Positions 18,546-27,591 are shown, counted from the stretch's first letter. The stretch: 64,000 nt of DNA from Pimelobacter simplex (GCF_900114845.1 NZ_FOUK01000003.1:777086-841085), one strand, 5' to 3'. The notes: generated by a model from the letters alone, not told the origin. A program made the numbers and translations.

Positions 18546-19040
18546 ATGGGTGACTTCGACGACCTCCTGAAGGCGAACAACGACTACGCGGCCACCTTCG
18601 ACCAGGGTGGGTTCGACGGCAAGGCCCATGCCGGGGTCGCCATCGTCACCTGCATGGACTCGCGCATCGACCCGCTGCGGATGCTCGGCCTCGACTACGG
18701 CGACGCCAAGATCTTCCGCAACCCGGGTGGCCGGGTGACCGAGGCGGCGCTCGAGGCGCTCGTGCTCGGCGCGCACCTGCTCAACGTCGACCGGATCCTG
18801 GTGATCCCCCACACCCGCTGCGCGATGGCCTCCAGCACCGAGGCCGAGATCCACGAGAAGATCGGCGCCGCCGTCGGCCACGACGTCACCTGGCACGCCT
18901 TCCACGTGATCGCCGACCAGAAGCAGTCGCTCGCCGAGGACGTCCGCAAGGTCCGCTCGCACCCGCTCATCCCCGAGTCGGTCAAGGTCGGCGGGTTCAT
19001 CTACGACGTCGACACGGGTCTGCTCAGCCAGGAGGTCTGA
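18546..19040 (+). CDS. Beta-class carbonic anhydrase
   Basis: A 164-residue cytosolic enzyme interconverting CO2 and bicarbonate. Zinc ligands are clear: Cys36 with the Asp38-Arg40 dyad in TCMDSRID, and His89/Cys92 in IPHTRCAM. This is the short actinobacterial beta-CA type, similar in length to Rv1284. The start ATG 18546 lies about ten bases after the MFS stop. Its 3' end overlaps the convergent unknown gene by 17 bases. Confidence 0.9.
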   Translation: MGDFDDLLKANNDYAATFDQGGFDGKAHAGVAIVTCMDSRIDPLRMLGLDYGDAKIFRNPGGRVTEAALEALVLGAHLLNVDRILVIPHTRCAMASSTEAEIHEKIGAAVGHDVTWHAFHVIADQKQSLAEDVRKVRSHPLIPESVKVGGFIYDVDTGLLSQEV

Positions 19041-19404
19041 GCAGGTCCCGCAGGGCCTGGTCGACCAGCGCGCCCGGCAGGTCGCCGAGCGCGGCCGACA
19101 GCGCGCCCAGGTCGCCGATCGCGCCGACCCGGGCGACGAGCTCGTCCGTGCGCGCCACCGGGTCGTCGCCGAGCGCGACGTCCAGCAGCAGCGGGCAGTC
19201 GACGGCGCCGCCGTCGGGCTCCGGCGGCAGCGCGGGCGGCCAGCAGCCGACCTCGAGCCGCAGCGCGGCACTCGGCCCGGCGCCCTCGACCCGCGGGTCG
19301 ACGTACCAGAAGAGGTCGCCGACAGCGATCCTCAGGTGCCCGCGACGTGCCTTGGCGCCGTGAGACTTGAGCGCTTTGACGACGGCCGCGCGGTCGGCGC
19401 TCAT
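19024..19404 (-). CDS. Hypothetical protein
   Basis: A 126-residue soluble protein I do not recognise. The first half, ADRAAVVKALKSHGAKARRG then LRIAVGDLFWYVDPRVEG, has alternating helix and strand. The second half is rich in Leu, Ala and Asp (DELVARVGAIGDLGALSAAL). ATG 19404 is preferred over 19416. It is divergent from the HelD-like helicase gene (72 bases between starts) and overlaps the carbonic anhydrase 3' end by 17 bases. Codon usage looks like its neighbours. Confidence 0.6.
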   Translation of the reverse strand: MSADRAAVVKALKSHGAKARRGHLRIAVGDLFWYVDPRVEGAGPSAALRLEVGCWPPALPPEPDGGAVDCPLLLDVALGDDPVARTDELVARVGAIGDLGALSAALGDLPGALVDQALRDLLRPPG

Positions 19405-19475
19405 CACCACTCTCAACGTATAGCGCCGATGGGGGCTTGCCGCAAGGCCCCGTCCGTACCGGAGAATCTCCCGCC

Positions 19476-21659
19476 GTGACGCCTCGGACCGCTTCCGCCT
19501 TCGCCCTGCCCGACCGCCTCTCCGCCAAGAACGACCCCACCCTGATCGCCCACGACGACGAGCACCTGGCCGCCGTCTCCGCCAGCATCGAGCACACCGT
19601 CGCCGACCTCACCGCCCGCCTCGACGAGGCCCGCCGCGCGCCCGGCGGCAGCGGCACCGGCGCCCTCGAGCGCGACCAGGAGGTGCACCGGCTGAGCAGC
19701 CGGCTGCGCGCCCTGCGCCGGTTCGGCCGCGACCTGTGCCTGGGTCGGATGGTCGCCGCCGACTCCCCCGAGCCCGTGTACGTCGGCCGGCTCGGCCTCA
19801 CCGACCCCGACGGGCGCCGGCTGCTCGTCGACTGGCGCTCGCCCGCCGCGGAGGCCTTCTTCGCGGCCACCCACGCCCATCCGCTCGGCCTGGTCAGCCG
19901 GCGCCGCTACCGCTGGACCGGCGGCCGGATCACCGACTACTGGGACGAGGTGTTCACCGCCGAGGGCCTCGACGACCCCGGCAACCGGGCCGCGCTCGAC
20001 GACCAGTCCGCGTTCATCGCCAGCCTCGGCAGCCACCGCTCGGAGCAGATGCGCGACGTCCTCGGCACCATCCAGGCCGACCAGGACGCGATCATCCGGG
20101 CCGGCTCGCGCGGGACCCTCGTCGTCGACGGCGGGCCCGGCACCGGCAAGACCGTCGTCGCGCTGCACCGCTCGGCCTACCTCCTGTACGCCGACCCGCG
20201 GCTGGGCCGCGCGGGACACCACCGCGGCGGCATCCTCTTCGTCGGCCCGCACCGCCCGTACCTGGCCTACGTCGCCGACGTCCTCCCGAGCCTCGGCGAG
20301 GAGGGCGTCCAGACCTGCACCCTGGCCGACCTGGTGCCCGAGGGCGCGGCCGCCGTCCGGGAGCCGGACCCGGAGGTCGCCCGGCTCAAGGCGTCCGCCG
20401 CGCTCGTCGGCGCGATCGAGAAGGCGGTCGCGATCTACGAGGAGCCCCCGACCCAGGGGATGTCGGTCGACACCCCCTGGGCGGACTTCTGGGTGAGCAC
20501 CGCCGACTGGGCCGAGGCGTTCACCGCCCCCGAGCCCGGCGTCCCCCACAACGAGGCGCGCGACCAGGTCTGGGACGCGCTGCTCGACATCCTCGTCGAC
20601 AAGCTGCCGGCGGACGCCGCCGCCGACGTGCCCGAGGACGCCGTCCGGGCCTCCCTGCGCCGCCATCCCGAGCTCGTCGACACGCTCCACGGCGCCTGGC
20701 CCCTACTCACCCACACCGACGTCGTCGGCGACCTGTGGGCGGTGCCCGCCTACCTCCGCGCGTGCGCCCCCTGGCTGAGCGCCGACGAGCTGCGGGCGCT
20801 GCGCCGCCCCGAGGGCTCGCCCTGGACCACCGCCGACCTGCCCCTCCTCGATGCCGCCCGGCAGCGCCTCGGCGACCCTGGCGCGTCCCGCCGCCGGCAG
20901 CGCCAGGCCGCGCAGCGGGCCGCGGACCGCGAGGAGATGTCCGCCGTCGTCGACCACCTCATCGCCGCCGACGACTCGGACCTGATGATCATGTCGATGC
21001 TGCGCGGCGAGGACCTGCGGGGCGCCCTCGACGACCCGTCCGCCGTCCCCGACGCCGACCCGGACCTCCTCGCCGGCCCCTTCGCCCACGTCGTCGTCGA
21101 CGAGGCCCAGGAGCTGACCGACGCCGAGTGGCAGATGCTCCTCCTGCGCTGCCCGTCGCGCAGCTTCACCGTCGTCGGCGACCGCGCCCAGGCCCGCCAC
21201 GGCTTCACCGACTCCTGGACCGACCGCCTCACCGCCGCCGGCCTCGACCGGATCACCCTCGCCTCGCTGACCGTGAACTACCGCACCCCCGAGGAGGTCA
21301 TGCGCGAGGCCGAGCCCGTCATCCGCGCCGCCCTCCCCGACGCCAACGTCCCCACCTCCATCCGCCGCTCCGGCCTCCCCGTCCGCCACGGCTCCCCCGC
21401 CGACCTCGACGCCGTCGTCGACACCTGGCTGGCCGAGCACCCCGACGGCGAGGGCATCGCGTGCGTGATCGGCGCGCCGTCGTACCGGTCGCCGTCGGGG
21501 CGGGTGCGGTCGCTGTCGCCCGAGCTGGTCAAGGGCCTGGAGTTCGATCTCGTCGTCCTGGTGGAGCCGGAGGCCTTCGGCGACGGCATCGAGGGCGCCG
21601 TCGACCGCTACGTCGCGATGACCCGCGCCACGGGCGAGCTGGTCATCCTCGCGAAGTAG
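19476..21659 (+). CDS. HelD/HelR-like RNA-polymerase-associated SF1 ATPase
   Basis: A 727-residue UvrD-like ATPase of the HelD type. The N-terminus is a helical, probably coiled-coil arm (DDEHLAAVSASIEHTVADL and LERDQEVHRLSSRL). The Walker A motif is GGPGTGKTVVALHR, Walker B is VVDEAQELTDAEWQML, followed by VVGDRAQ, NYRTPEEV and the C-terminal VKGLEFDLVVLV and MTRATGELVIL. HelD proteins free RNA polymerase from stalled DNA complexes; the actinobacterial HelR branch also removes rifamycins. The role here is inferred from the family. The start is GTG 19476. Confidence 0.85.
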   Translation: MTPRTASAFALPDRLSAKNDPTLIAHDDEHLAAVSASIEHTVADLTARLDEARRAPGGSGTGALERDQEVHRLSSRLRALRRFGRDLCLGRMVAADSPEPVYVGRLGLTDPDGRRLLVDWRSPAAEAFFAATHAHPLGLVSRRRYRWTGGRITDYWDEVFTAEGLDDPGNRAALDDQSAFIASLGSHRSEQMRDVLGTIQADQDAIIRAGSRGTLVVDGGPGTGKTVVALHRSAYLLYADPRLGRAGHHRGGILFVGPHRPYLAYVADVLPSLGEEGVQTCTLADLVPEGAAAVREPDPEVARLKASAALVGAIEKAVAIYEEPPTQGMSVDTPWADFWVSTADWAEAFTAPEPGVPHNEARDQVWDALLDILVDKLPADAAADVPEDAVRASLRRHPELVDTLHGAWPLLTHTDVVGDLWAVPAYLRACAPWLSADELRALRRPEGSPWTTADLPLLDAARQRLGDPGASRRRQRQAAQRAADREEMSAVVDHLIAADDSDLMIMSMLRGEDLRGALDDPSAVPDADPDLLAGPFAHVVVDEAQELTDAEWQMLLLRCPSRSFTVVGDRAQARHGFTDSWTDRLTAAGLDRITLASLTVNYRTPEEVMREAEPVIRAALPDANVPTSIRRSGLPVRHGSPADLDAVVDTWLAEHPDGEGIACVIGAPSYRSPSGRVRSLSPELVKGLEFDLVVLVEPEAFGDGIEGAVDRYVAMTRATGELVILAK

Positions 21660-21660
21660 G

Positions 21661-21775
21661 GAGGTTGCGGGTCCGAAGTGCGGAGGTTGCGGGTGCGAGA
21701 CCCGAGCGCGCCCTCGCATCTCGGACCCGCAACCGGCGCACTTCGGCCCCGCAACCCACGCACTTCGCGGGGGCG
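21661..21775. repeat. Nested intergenic palindrome, likely bidirectional terminator
   Basis: The gap between the convergent helicase and topoisomerase B genes holds two direct copies of GGAGGTTGCGGGT followed by two inverted copies ending CCCGCAAC. The inner pair (GTTGCGGGTGCGAGA with TCTCGGACCCGCAAC) has one mismatch. The outer pair (GTTGCGGGTCCGAAGTGCG with CGCACTTCGGCCCCGCAAC) also pairs almost fully. The whole can fold into one long two-step stem. It has no T-tract. It may terminate transcription from both sides and looks like a dispersed element. Confidence 0.7.
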
Positions 21776-21778
21776 GGA

Positions 21779-23866
21779 TCAGGCGTCGAGGGTCTCCATG
21801 TCGACCTCGTACGCCCCCTGGATGATGAACTCCTTGCGCGGTGCCACGTCGCTGCCCATCAGCAGCTCGAACACCTCCGAGGCGACCTCGAGCTCGTCGA
21901 CCGTCAGCCGCCGCAGCGTACGACGGCGCGGGTCCATGGTGGTCTCGGCCAGCTGGTCAGCGTCCATCTCGCCGAGGCCCTTGTAGCGCTGGACCGGGTC
22001 CTTCCACTTGACGTTCTTCTTCTTGAGCTCGGCGAGCTTGCGCTGCAGCTCGTCGTCGGAATAGGTGTAGACGTACTTCTCCTGGCCCTTCTTGGGGTTG
22101 GAGATCTCGATCCGGTGCAGGGGCGGGACGGCGGAGTAGACGCGGCCGGCCTTGACCAGGTCGGGCATGTACTTGAAGAACAGGGTCGCGAGCAGGGTGC
22201 GGATGTGGGCGCCGTCGGAGTCGGCGTCGGCCATGAAGATGATCCGGCCGTAGCGGCGGGCGTCGAGCTCGAAGGTGCGGCCGGAGCCGGCGCCGACGAC
22301 CTGGATGATCGAGGCGCACTCGGCGTTCTTGAGCATGTCGCCGACCGAGGCCTTCTGGACGTTGAGGATCTTGCCGCGGATGGGCAGCAGGGCCTGGAAC
22401 TCGGCGTTGCGGGCGAGCTTGGCGGTGCCGAGTGCGGAGTCACCCTCGACGATGAAGAGCTCGGTGCGCTCGTTGTCGCCGGAGCGGCAGTCGGCGAGCT
22501 TCGCCGGCAGGGACGACGACTCCAGGGCGTTCTTGCGGCGCTGGGTCTCCTTGTGCTGGCGCGCCGCGATCCGGGTCTTGGACGCCCCGACGACCTTCTC
22601 CATGAGGAGCTTGGCCTGCGCCTTCTCGGCGCGCTTGGTCGAGGTGAGGAACTCCTTGAGCTCCTTGGCCACCACCTTGCGGACGACGGTCCGCGCGGCC
22701 GGCGTGCCGAGGATCTCCTTGGTCTGCCCCTCGAACTGCGGCTCGGCGAGCCGGACGGTGACGACGGCCGTCATCCCCTCGAGGATGTCGTCCTTGATCA
22801 CGTCGTCGTCGTTGACCTTGAGCGCCTTCGAGGCGCGCATGGCGTCGTTGAAGGTCTTGGTCAGGGCGGTCTCGAAGCCCGACACGTGGGTGCCGCCCTT
22901 GGGGGTGGCGATCACGTTGACGAACGAGCGCAGCTCGCTCTCGTACCCCGTGCCCCAGCGGACGGCGACGTCGACGGTCAGCTCGCGCTCGACGTCCTGG
23001 GGGGTCATGTGCCCCTTGTCGTCGAGCAGCGGCACGGTCTCGGTGAACACGTCGCTGCCCTGCAGCCGCAGGACGTCGGTGACCGGGTCACCGGTCGCGA
23101 GGTAGTCGCAGAACTCGCCGATGCCGCCGTCGTGGCGGAACTTCTCCTCGGTCCACTCGGACTTGTCGGCGGCGCGCTGGTCGCGGATGACGAGCTCGAG
23201 GCCGGGCACGATGAACGAGGTCTGGCGAGCGCGGCCGATGAGACCGTCGAGGACGAACTCGGCGTCCTTGGTGAAGATCTGGCGGTCGGGCCAGAACTGG
23301 ATCCGGGTGCCGGACTTGCCCTTGGCCACGCGGGCGCCCTTGCGGGTCAGGCCCGACTGCGGCTCGAAGGCGGCCGACGGGCCCTCGCCCGCGAAGACCC
23401 CGGGGACGCCGCGGCGGAAGCTCAGCCCCTGGCGCGCCGGCGAGCGGTCGACGTCGATGTCCATCCGGCTCGACAGCGCGTTGACGACGGACAGGCCGAC
23501 GCCGTGCAGACCACCGGTGGCGACGTACGATCCGCCGCCGAACTTGCCGCCCGCGTGGAGCTTGGTCGCCACGACCTCGACGCCGGGGAGCCCGGTCTTG
23601 GGCTCCTTGTCGGTGGGGATGCCGCGACCGTCGTCGTAGACCTCGACGGAGTCGTCGGGGTGCAGGGTGACCTCGACCCGCCGGGCGAAGCCGCCGAGGG
23701 CCTCGTCGACGCCGTTGTCGATGATCTCCCAGAGGCAGTGCATCAGGCCGCGGGTGTCGGTGGAGCCGATGTACATCCCGGGACGCTTCCGCACGGCTTC
23801 GAGTCCCTCGAGGACCAGCAGGTGGGCGGCGTTGTAGGTGTTGTCGGCGATGACCGGCTCCTTCAT
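21779..23866 (-). CDS. parE: DNA topoisomerase (ATP-hydrolysing) subunit B, ParE/GyrB family
   Basis: A 695-residue type IIA topoisomerase B subunit, the ATPase partner of the A subunit at 13530-16058. The GHKL ATPase is visible as EIIDNGVDEAL, DDGRGIP and GGLHGVGLSVVNALS. TOPRIM motifs are IVEGDSALG and FMADADSDGAHI, and the C-terminal YKGLGEMDADQLAETTMDP is standard. ATG 23866 (MKEPVIADNTYNAAHLL) is preferred; the frame stays open to 23941, so a longer N-terminus is possible. The A and B genes are separated by about 5.7 kb and converge, unlike the usual gyrBA operon. Confidence 0.9.
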   Translation of the reverse strand: MKEPVIADNTYNAAHLLVLEGLEAVRKRPGMYIGSTDTRGLMHCLWEIIDNGVDEALGGFARRVEVTLHPDDSVEVYDDGRGIPTDKEPKTGLPGVEVVATKLHAGGKFGGGSYVATGGLHGVGLSVVNALSSRMDIDVDRSPARQGLSFRRGVPGVFAGEGPSAAFEPQSGLTRKGARVAKGKSGTRIQFWPDRQIFTKDAEFVLDGLIGRARQTSFIVPGLELVIRDQRAADKSEWTEEKFRHDGGIGEFCDYLATGDPVTDVLRLQGSDVFTETVPLLDDKGHMTPQDVERELTVDVAVRWGTGYESELRSFVNVIATPKGGTHVSGFETALTKTFNDAMRASKALKVNDDDVIKDDILEGMTAVVTVRLAEPQFEGQTKEILGTPAARTVVRKVVAKELKEFLTSTKRAEKAQAKLLMEKVVGASKTRIAARQHKETQRRKNALESSSLPAKLADCRSGDNERTELFIVEGDSALGTAKLARNAEFQALLPIRGKILNVQKASVGDMLKNAECASIIQVVGAGSGRTFELDARRYGRIIFMADADSDGAHIRTLLATLFFKYMPDLVKAGRVYSAVPPLHRIEISNPKKGQEKYVYTYSDDELQRKLAELKKKNVKWKDPVQRYKGLGEMDADQLAETTMDPRRRTLRRLTVDELEVASEVFELLMGSDVAPRKEFIIQGAYEVDMETLDA

Positions 23867-24196
23867 CGGGGGTGGTGCTGGTGAAACGGTGTTCCGAAGG
23901 GATGAATCTACCCGCGACACGCCGGGAGTCGGTGCAGGCACACCCGTTCGTGCGGGAGGACCATGGCGAGCATCGGCCGCTCGCCCGCTCGGGTCAGGCG
24001 ATCCTGGTCGATCGGATGGTCACAGCCTGGTTTCAGGCAGTGGAAAATGAACCACCGGACCTGGTCCGGGTGCTTGGATGGAGATGTGGCGAACGTGGCA
24101 TGGACCACCCGAGGACGGGAATCTTTGACCTAGTCGCTACGTTGATCCGGACGACATCCGATACGGATGGCGATCGCTAGAAAGTGAGGCCGAGAG
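23867..24196. other. 330-base intergenic region between divergent genes
   Basis: No convincing gene. It must hold the promoters of the topoisomerase B gene (leftward) and the small zinc-ribbon gene (rightward). TTGACC at 24125-24130, TTGATC at 24142-24147 and TACGGAT at 24162-24168 are promoter-like, but none of the pairs has normal 16-19 base spacing, so I do not call a start site. It is less GC-rich than the neighbouring coding sequence. Confidence 0.5.
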
Positions 24197-24418
24197 ATGA
24201 CAACTGCCGTTGCTCCCAGCGCTCCGCTGACCGCGGAGGACCGCTGCGACCGTTGTGGCGCACAGGCCTACCTCCGCGTAGAGCTCGCGTCCGGCGGCGA
24301 GCTTCTCTTCTGCGCCCACCACGCTCGTGAACACGGTGACGCGCTCAAGGAAGTGGCCGTCACCGTGCAGGACGAGACCCACAAGCTGTCCGACAAGCCG
24401 GCGCCCGTCGCCGACTGA
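24197..24418 (+). CDS. Small zinc-ribbon protein (DUF7455-like)
   Basis: A 73-residue protein conserved in actinobacteria. A CDRCG pair and a later FCAHH make a likely four-ligand zinc site, with ELASGGELLFCAHHAREHGDAL between and after. The C-terminus is charged. Function is unknown; the size and single metal knuckle suggest a small binding or regulatory protein. A GAGGCCGAGAG ribosome-binding region precedes ATG 24197, and a strong terminator follows the stop by 13 bases, so it is a single-gene transcript and likely well expressed. Confidence 0.78.
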   Translation: MTTAVAPSAPLTAEDRCDRCGAQAYLRVELASGGELLFCAHHAREHGDALKEVAVTVQDETHKLSDKPAPVAD

Positions 24419-24431
24419 CCGGCCCGTCGGA

Positions 24432-24472
24432 CCCGAGGCCCCGAGGCACTCCTCGGGGCCTCGGGCATTTTT
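24432..24472 (+). terminator. Rho-independent terminator
   Basis: A perfect 15-bp stem, CCCGAGGCCCCGAGG with its complement around a CACT loop, followed by CATTTTT. It ends the zinc-ribbon gene transcript and insulates the iron-transport operon starting at 24517. Confidence 0.93.
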
Positions 24473-24498
24473 GGGACTCCGCGGTCCTGCCAGATCGC

Positions 24499-24517
24499 TT
24501 AGGTTAGCCTTCCCTCA
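24499..24517. promoter_or_regulatory. DtxR/IdeR-like iron box
   Basis: TTAGGTTAGCCTTCCCTCA matches 15 of 19 positions of the DtxR/IdeR consensus TTAGGTTAGGCTAACCTAA, with the left half perfect. It ends at the start codon of the substrate-binding protein, so an Fe-loaded repressor there would block transcription or initiation. Iron repression of the 24517-28376 operon is inferred. Confidence 0.75.
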
Positions 24518-25536
24518 TGAGATCCCCCCTGTCGCTCGTCACGGCCGCCGCGCTGGCCCTGGCGCTCGCCGCCTGCTCCTCCGACCTGCAGGAGGACGAC
24601 GACACGCAGCCGGCCTCCGGCGCCTCGGCCACCCCCGAGGGCCCGTGGTCGTTCACCGACGGCTCCGGCGAGAAGGTCACCCTGGACGAGGTCCCGACCC
24701 GGATCATCGCCCACGCCGCCGAGGCGGCCGCGCTCATGTCGTACGGCATCCGCCCGGTCGGCATCTACGGCGACGAGTCGGTGAAGACCGACCCGAACCT
24801 GCAGGGCCTCGACCTCGACGGCATCGAGATCCTCGGCGAGGAGTGGGGCTCCATCGACGTCGCGAAGGCGTCCACCCTGTCCCCCGACCTGATCGTCGCC
24901 GACTGGTGGCCGGCCGAGAAGGCGCACTCGGGCATGGAGGAGGGCGTCAAGGCCAAGAGCAAGAAGATCGCCGAGCTCGCCCCGGTCGTCGGCGTCGCGC
25001 AGGGCGACTCGATCCTCGACCTCGCCGAGGGCTACGAGAAGCTCGCCGCGAGCCTCGGCGCGGACACCGAGAGCTCCCAGGGCGCCAAGGACAAGGCCGC
25101 CTTCGAGGAGGCGCGCGACACCTTCGTCGCCGCGATGAAGGAGAAGGACTTCACCGCCCTCGCCGTCTCCCCCGCCACCGACGTGCTCTACGTGGCGAAC
25201 CCGGAGTACGCCCCCGAGCTGCTCGACTTCGACCGCTGGGGCCTCGACATCATCGAGCCGGACTCCCCGGACCCGAGCTTCCCCTACTGGGAGAACCTCA
25301 GCTGGGAGAACGCCGACAAGTACCAGCCCGACGTCCTCATGTTCGACAACCGGAGCATGGCCGCGGACCGCAAGACCGTGAAGTCGCAGCCCACGTGGTC
25401 GACGATCCGGGCCGCGAAGGCCGACCAGATCGTCGAGTGGCCGGGCTTCTGGCTGCACACCTACGGCCACTACGCGACGGCGCTGACCAAGCTGACCGAG
25501 CAGCTCTCCGGCCTCGACGACTCGATCGGTGACTGA
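24517..25536 (+). CDS. Fe3+-siderophore ABC transporter, substrate-binding lipoprotein
   Basis: A 339-residue periplasmic-binding-type lipoprotein. Lipobox LAAC gives Cys20. It has the FepB/FhuD two-lobe pattern: VTLDEVPTRIIAHAAEAAALMSYGIRPVGIYG in the first lobe, then TLSPDLIVADWW, a helical linker, and LYVANPEYAPELLDF in the second. It captures an iron chelate outside the membrane and delivers it to the two permeases that follow. The stop overlaps the permease start by eight bases. An iron box covers the start, indicating induction in low iron. The chelate is unknown. Confidence 0.88.
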   Translation: MRSPLSLVTAAALALALAACSSDLQEDDDTQPASGASATPEGPWSFTDGSGEKVTLDEVPTRIIAHAAEAAALMSYGIRPVGIYGDESVKTDPNLQGLDLDGIEILGEEWGSIDVAKASTLSPDLIVADWWPAEKAHSGMEEGVKAKSKKIAELAPVVGVAQGDSILDLAEGYEKLAASLGADTESSQGAKDKAAFEEARDTFVAAMKEKDFTALAVSPATDVLYVANPEYAPELLDFDRWGLDIIEPDSPDPSFPYWENLSWENADKYQPDVLMFDNRSMAADRKTVKSQPTWSTIRAAKADQIVEWPGFWLHTYGHYATALTKLTEQLSGLDDSIGD

Positions 25537-26560
25537 GGCCCAGGCCCCGGCCCGGCGCGGTGTCCGCGCGGGCCGGCCGGCCGGCCTCGGCGTCCTGCTC
25601 GTCCTGCTGCTGGGCGTCGTCTTCCTCAGCATCACCCAGGGCTCGCGCGAGATCGGGCTGCACGACGTCCTCGACGCACTGCGCCACCTCAGCGCGGTGA
25701 CCACCGACGACACCGTGACGGTGCGGCTCCGGGTGCCCCGGACGATCCTCGGCGTGCTGGTGGGCGCCGCGCTCGGCGTGGCCGGCGCGATCCTGCAGGG
25801 GCTGACCCGCAACCCGCTGGCCGACCCGTCGATCATGGGCATCGAGTCCGGCGCCGCGCTCGCCGTCGTCCTCGGCATCACCGCCGGCGGGCTGACCGCG
25901 ATCGAGGTGCACGTCGTCCTCGCGTTCGTGGGGGCGCTCGCCGCAACCGCCCTCGTGTACGGCGTGGGCTCGCTCGGGCGCGACGGCGCGACGCCGGTGA
26001 AGATGGCGCTCGCCGGTGCGGCCATCACCGCCGGGCTGAGCGCGGTCACCATCGGGCTGCTGCTCACCGACCTCCAGGCGCAGAACGAGTTCCGCTTCTG
26101 GCAGGTCGGCTCGCTGTCCGGGCGCTACGCGCCGATCGTGACCGGCGTCGCGCCGGTGCTGCTGGTGGCGCTGGCGGTCGGCCTGCTGTGCGGGCGCCCG
26201 CTCAACGCCCTCGCCCTCGGGGACGACGCCGCGCGCGGCCTGGGCATCTCGCTGACCCGGACCCGGATCGGCCTGTTCGCCGTCGTCGCCGTGCTCTGCG
26301 GCGCGGCCACCGCCGCCTGCGGGCCGATCGTCTTCGTCGGCCTCGTCGTGCCGCACGTGGCGCGCGCGATCTGCGGGCCGGACTACCGCTGGATCCTCCC
26401 CTACTGCCTGCTGCTCGGGCCGCTGCTGCTCCTCGGCGCCGACATCCTCGGCCGGGTGCTCGGCTCGCCCGGCGAGCTCCAGGTCGGGGTGGTGCTCGGC
26501 GTGCTGGGCGCCCCCTTCTTCATCGCGCTCGTGCGCTCGACCCGGCTGGCGGAGCTGTGA
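25529..26560 (+). CDS. FecCD-family iron-siderophore permease 1
   Basis: A 343-residue integral membrane permease with about ten hydrophobic segments. FecCD signatures are VRLRVPRTILGVLVGAALGVAGAILQGLTRNPLADPSIMGI near the N-terminus and GPIVFVGLVVPHVAR, the coupling region that meets the ATPase. It forms the pore with the next gene product. The GTG start overlaps the binding-protein stop, and its own stop overlaps the next GTG, so translation is coupled through the operon. Confidence 0.9.
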   Translation: MTEAQAPARRGVRAGRPAGLGVLLVLLLGVVFLSITQGSREIGLHDVLDALRHLSAVTTDDTVTVRLRVPRTILGVLVGAALGVAGAILQGLTRNPLADPSIMGIESGAALAVVLGITAGGLTAIEVHVVLAFVGALAATALVYGVGSLGRDGATPVKMALAGAAITAGLSAVTIGLLLTDLQAQNEFRFWQVGSLSGRYAPIVTGVAPVLLVALAVGLLCGRPLNALALGDDAARGLGISLTRTRIGLFAVVAVLCGAATAACGPIVFVGLVVPHVARAICGPDYRWILPYCLLLGPLLLLGADILGRVLGSPGELQVGVVLGVLGAPFFIALVRSTRLAEL

Positions 26561-27591
26561 GCACCGCGACGGTGGCGCTGCGCCAGGTCCGCCGGCGACG
26601 GGCACGCCGGGCGGTCCTCGTCCCGCTGGTGCTCCTGGCGCTCGCGGTGCTGCTCGGGCTGCTCACGCTGTGCTTCGGGTCGGTCCGGCTGAGCCTCGAC
26701 CAGGTGCTGGGCTCGCTGCTGGGCACCCGGGAGAGCGCGGCGGTCGACTTCATCGTGCAGGACCTGGCGTTCCCGCAGGTCAAGGCGGCGATCGGCGTCG
26801 GCATCGCGCTCGGCGCCGCCGGCACCATCTTCCAGCAGCTGCTGCGCAACCCGCTGGCCTCGCCGGACTTCGTCGGGATCTCCGCAGGCGCGAGCGTGTT
26901 CGCCGTCGCCGGCATCGCGGTGCCGGCGCTGGCCGGGCTCAGCATCCCCGTGCTGGCGCTGGTCGGAGCGCTCGCCTTCGCGCTGGCGATGTACCTGCTG
27001 GCGTGGCGCGACGGGGTGAGCGGCTACCGGTTCATCCTGATCGGCATCGGGATGTCGGCCTTCGCGACCGGCATCACCGGCTACCTGCTGACCCGGACCT
27101 CGCTGACCGAGGCCCGCGAGGCGCTGCACTGGCTGACCGGCTCGATCGGCCAGGCCGGGGACGCCGAGAACGCCGTCCTCCTGTGGTGCCTGCTCGCGCT
27201 GGCGCCCACGGTCCCGCTGCTCCAGCGGATGCTGCGCGCACTCGAACTCGGCGACGACACCGCCCGCGGGCTCGGCACCCGCCTCGAGCTGTGCCGGCTC
27301 ACGCTCATCGGCGTCGCCGTGCTGCTCACCGCGCTCGCCACGGCGGTCGCCGGGCCAATCACGTTCGTGGCGCTCGTCGCCGGACCGGTCGCCGACCGGC
27401 TCCTCGGCCCGGCGCGCGGCAGCATCGTCGCGGCGGGGGCGACGGGCGCGATCCTGTGCCTGGTCGCGGACTACATCGCCGTCAACCTCCTGCCCGTCGA
27501 GATGCCGACCGGCGTCGTCACCGGCGCCGTCGGGGCGCCGTACCTGCTGTGGCTGATCGCCACCACCAACCGGAAGGGCCTGGGCGGATGA
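26557..27591 (+). CDS. FecCD-family iron-siderophore permease 2
   Basis: A 344-residue membrane permease, partner of the preceding one. It has GIALGAAGTIFQQLLRNPLASPDFVGI and a coupling-region VAGPITFVALVAGPVADRLL. The usual LPRxLxA in front of the first motif is replaced by FPQVKAA, and the coupling proline-histidine pair is altered to GPVAD, so it is a diverged member; the membrane pattern is otherwise normal. GTG 26557 overlaps the previous stop by four bases. Confidence 0.87.
   Translation: MSTATVALRQVRRRRARRAVLVPLVLLALAVLLGLLTLCFGSVRLSLDQVLGSLLGTRESAAVDFIVQDLAFPQVKAAIGVGIALGAAGTIFQQLLRNPLASPDFVGISAGASVFAVAGIAVPALAGLSIPVLALVGALAFALAMYLLAWRDGVSGYRFILIGIGMSAFATGITGYLLTRTSLTEAREALHWLTGSIGQAGDAENAVLLWCLLALAPTVPLLQRMLRALELGDDTARGLGTRLELCRLTLIGVAVLLTALATAVAGPITFVALVAGPVADRLLGPARGSIVAAGATGAILCLVADYIAVNLLPVEMPTGVVTGAVGAPYLLWLIATTNRKGLGG

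Noticed and set aside
19736..23884. Very long plus-strand frame (1382 codons)
   Set aside because: It crosses the helicase gene in the wrong frame, the palindromic gap and the topoisomerase B gene in antisense. Composition is a GC artefact.
23900..24190. Short frames in the topoisomerase/zinc-ribbon gap as genes
   Set aside because: Weak composition, no ribosome-binding site, and in conflict with the space needed for two promoters.
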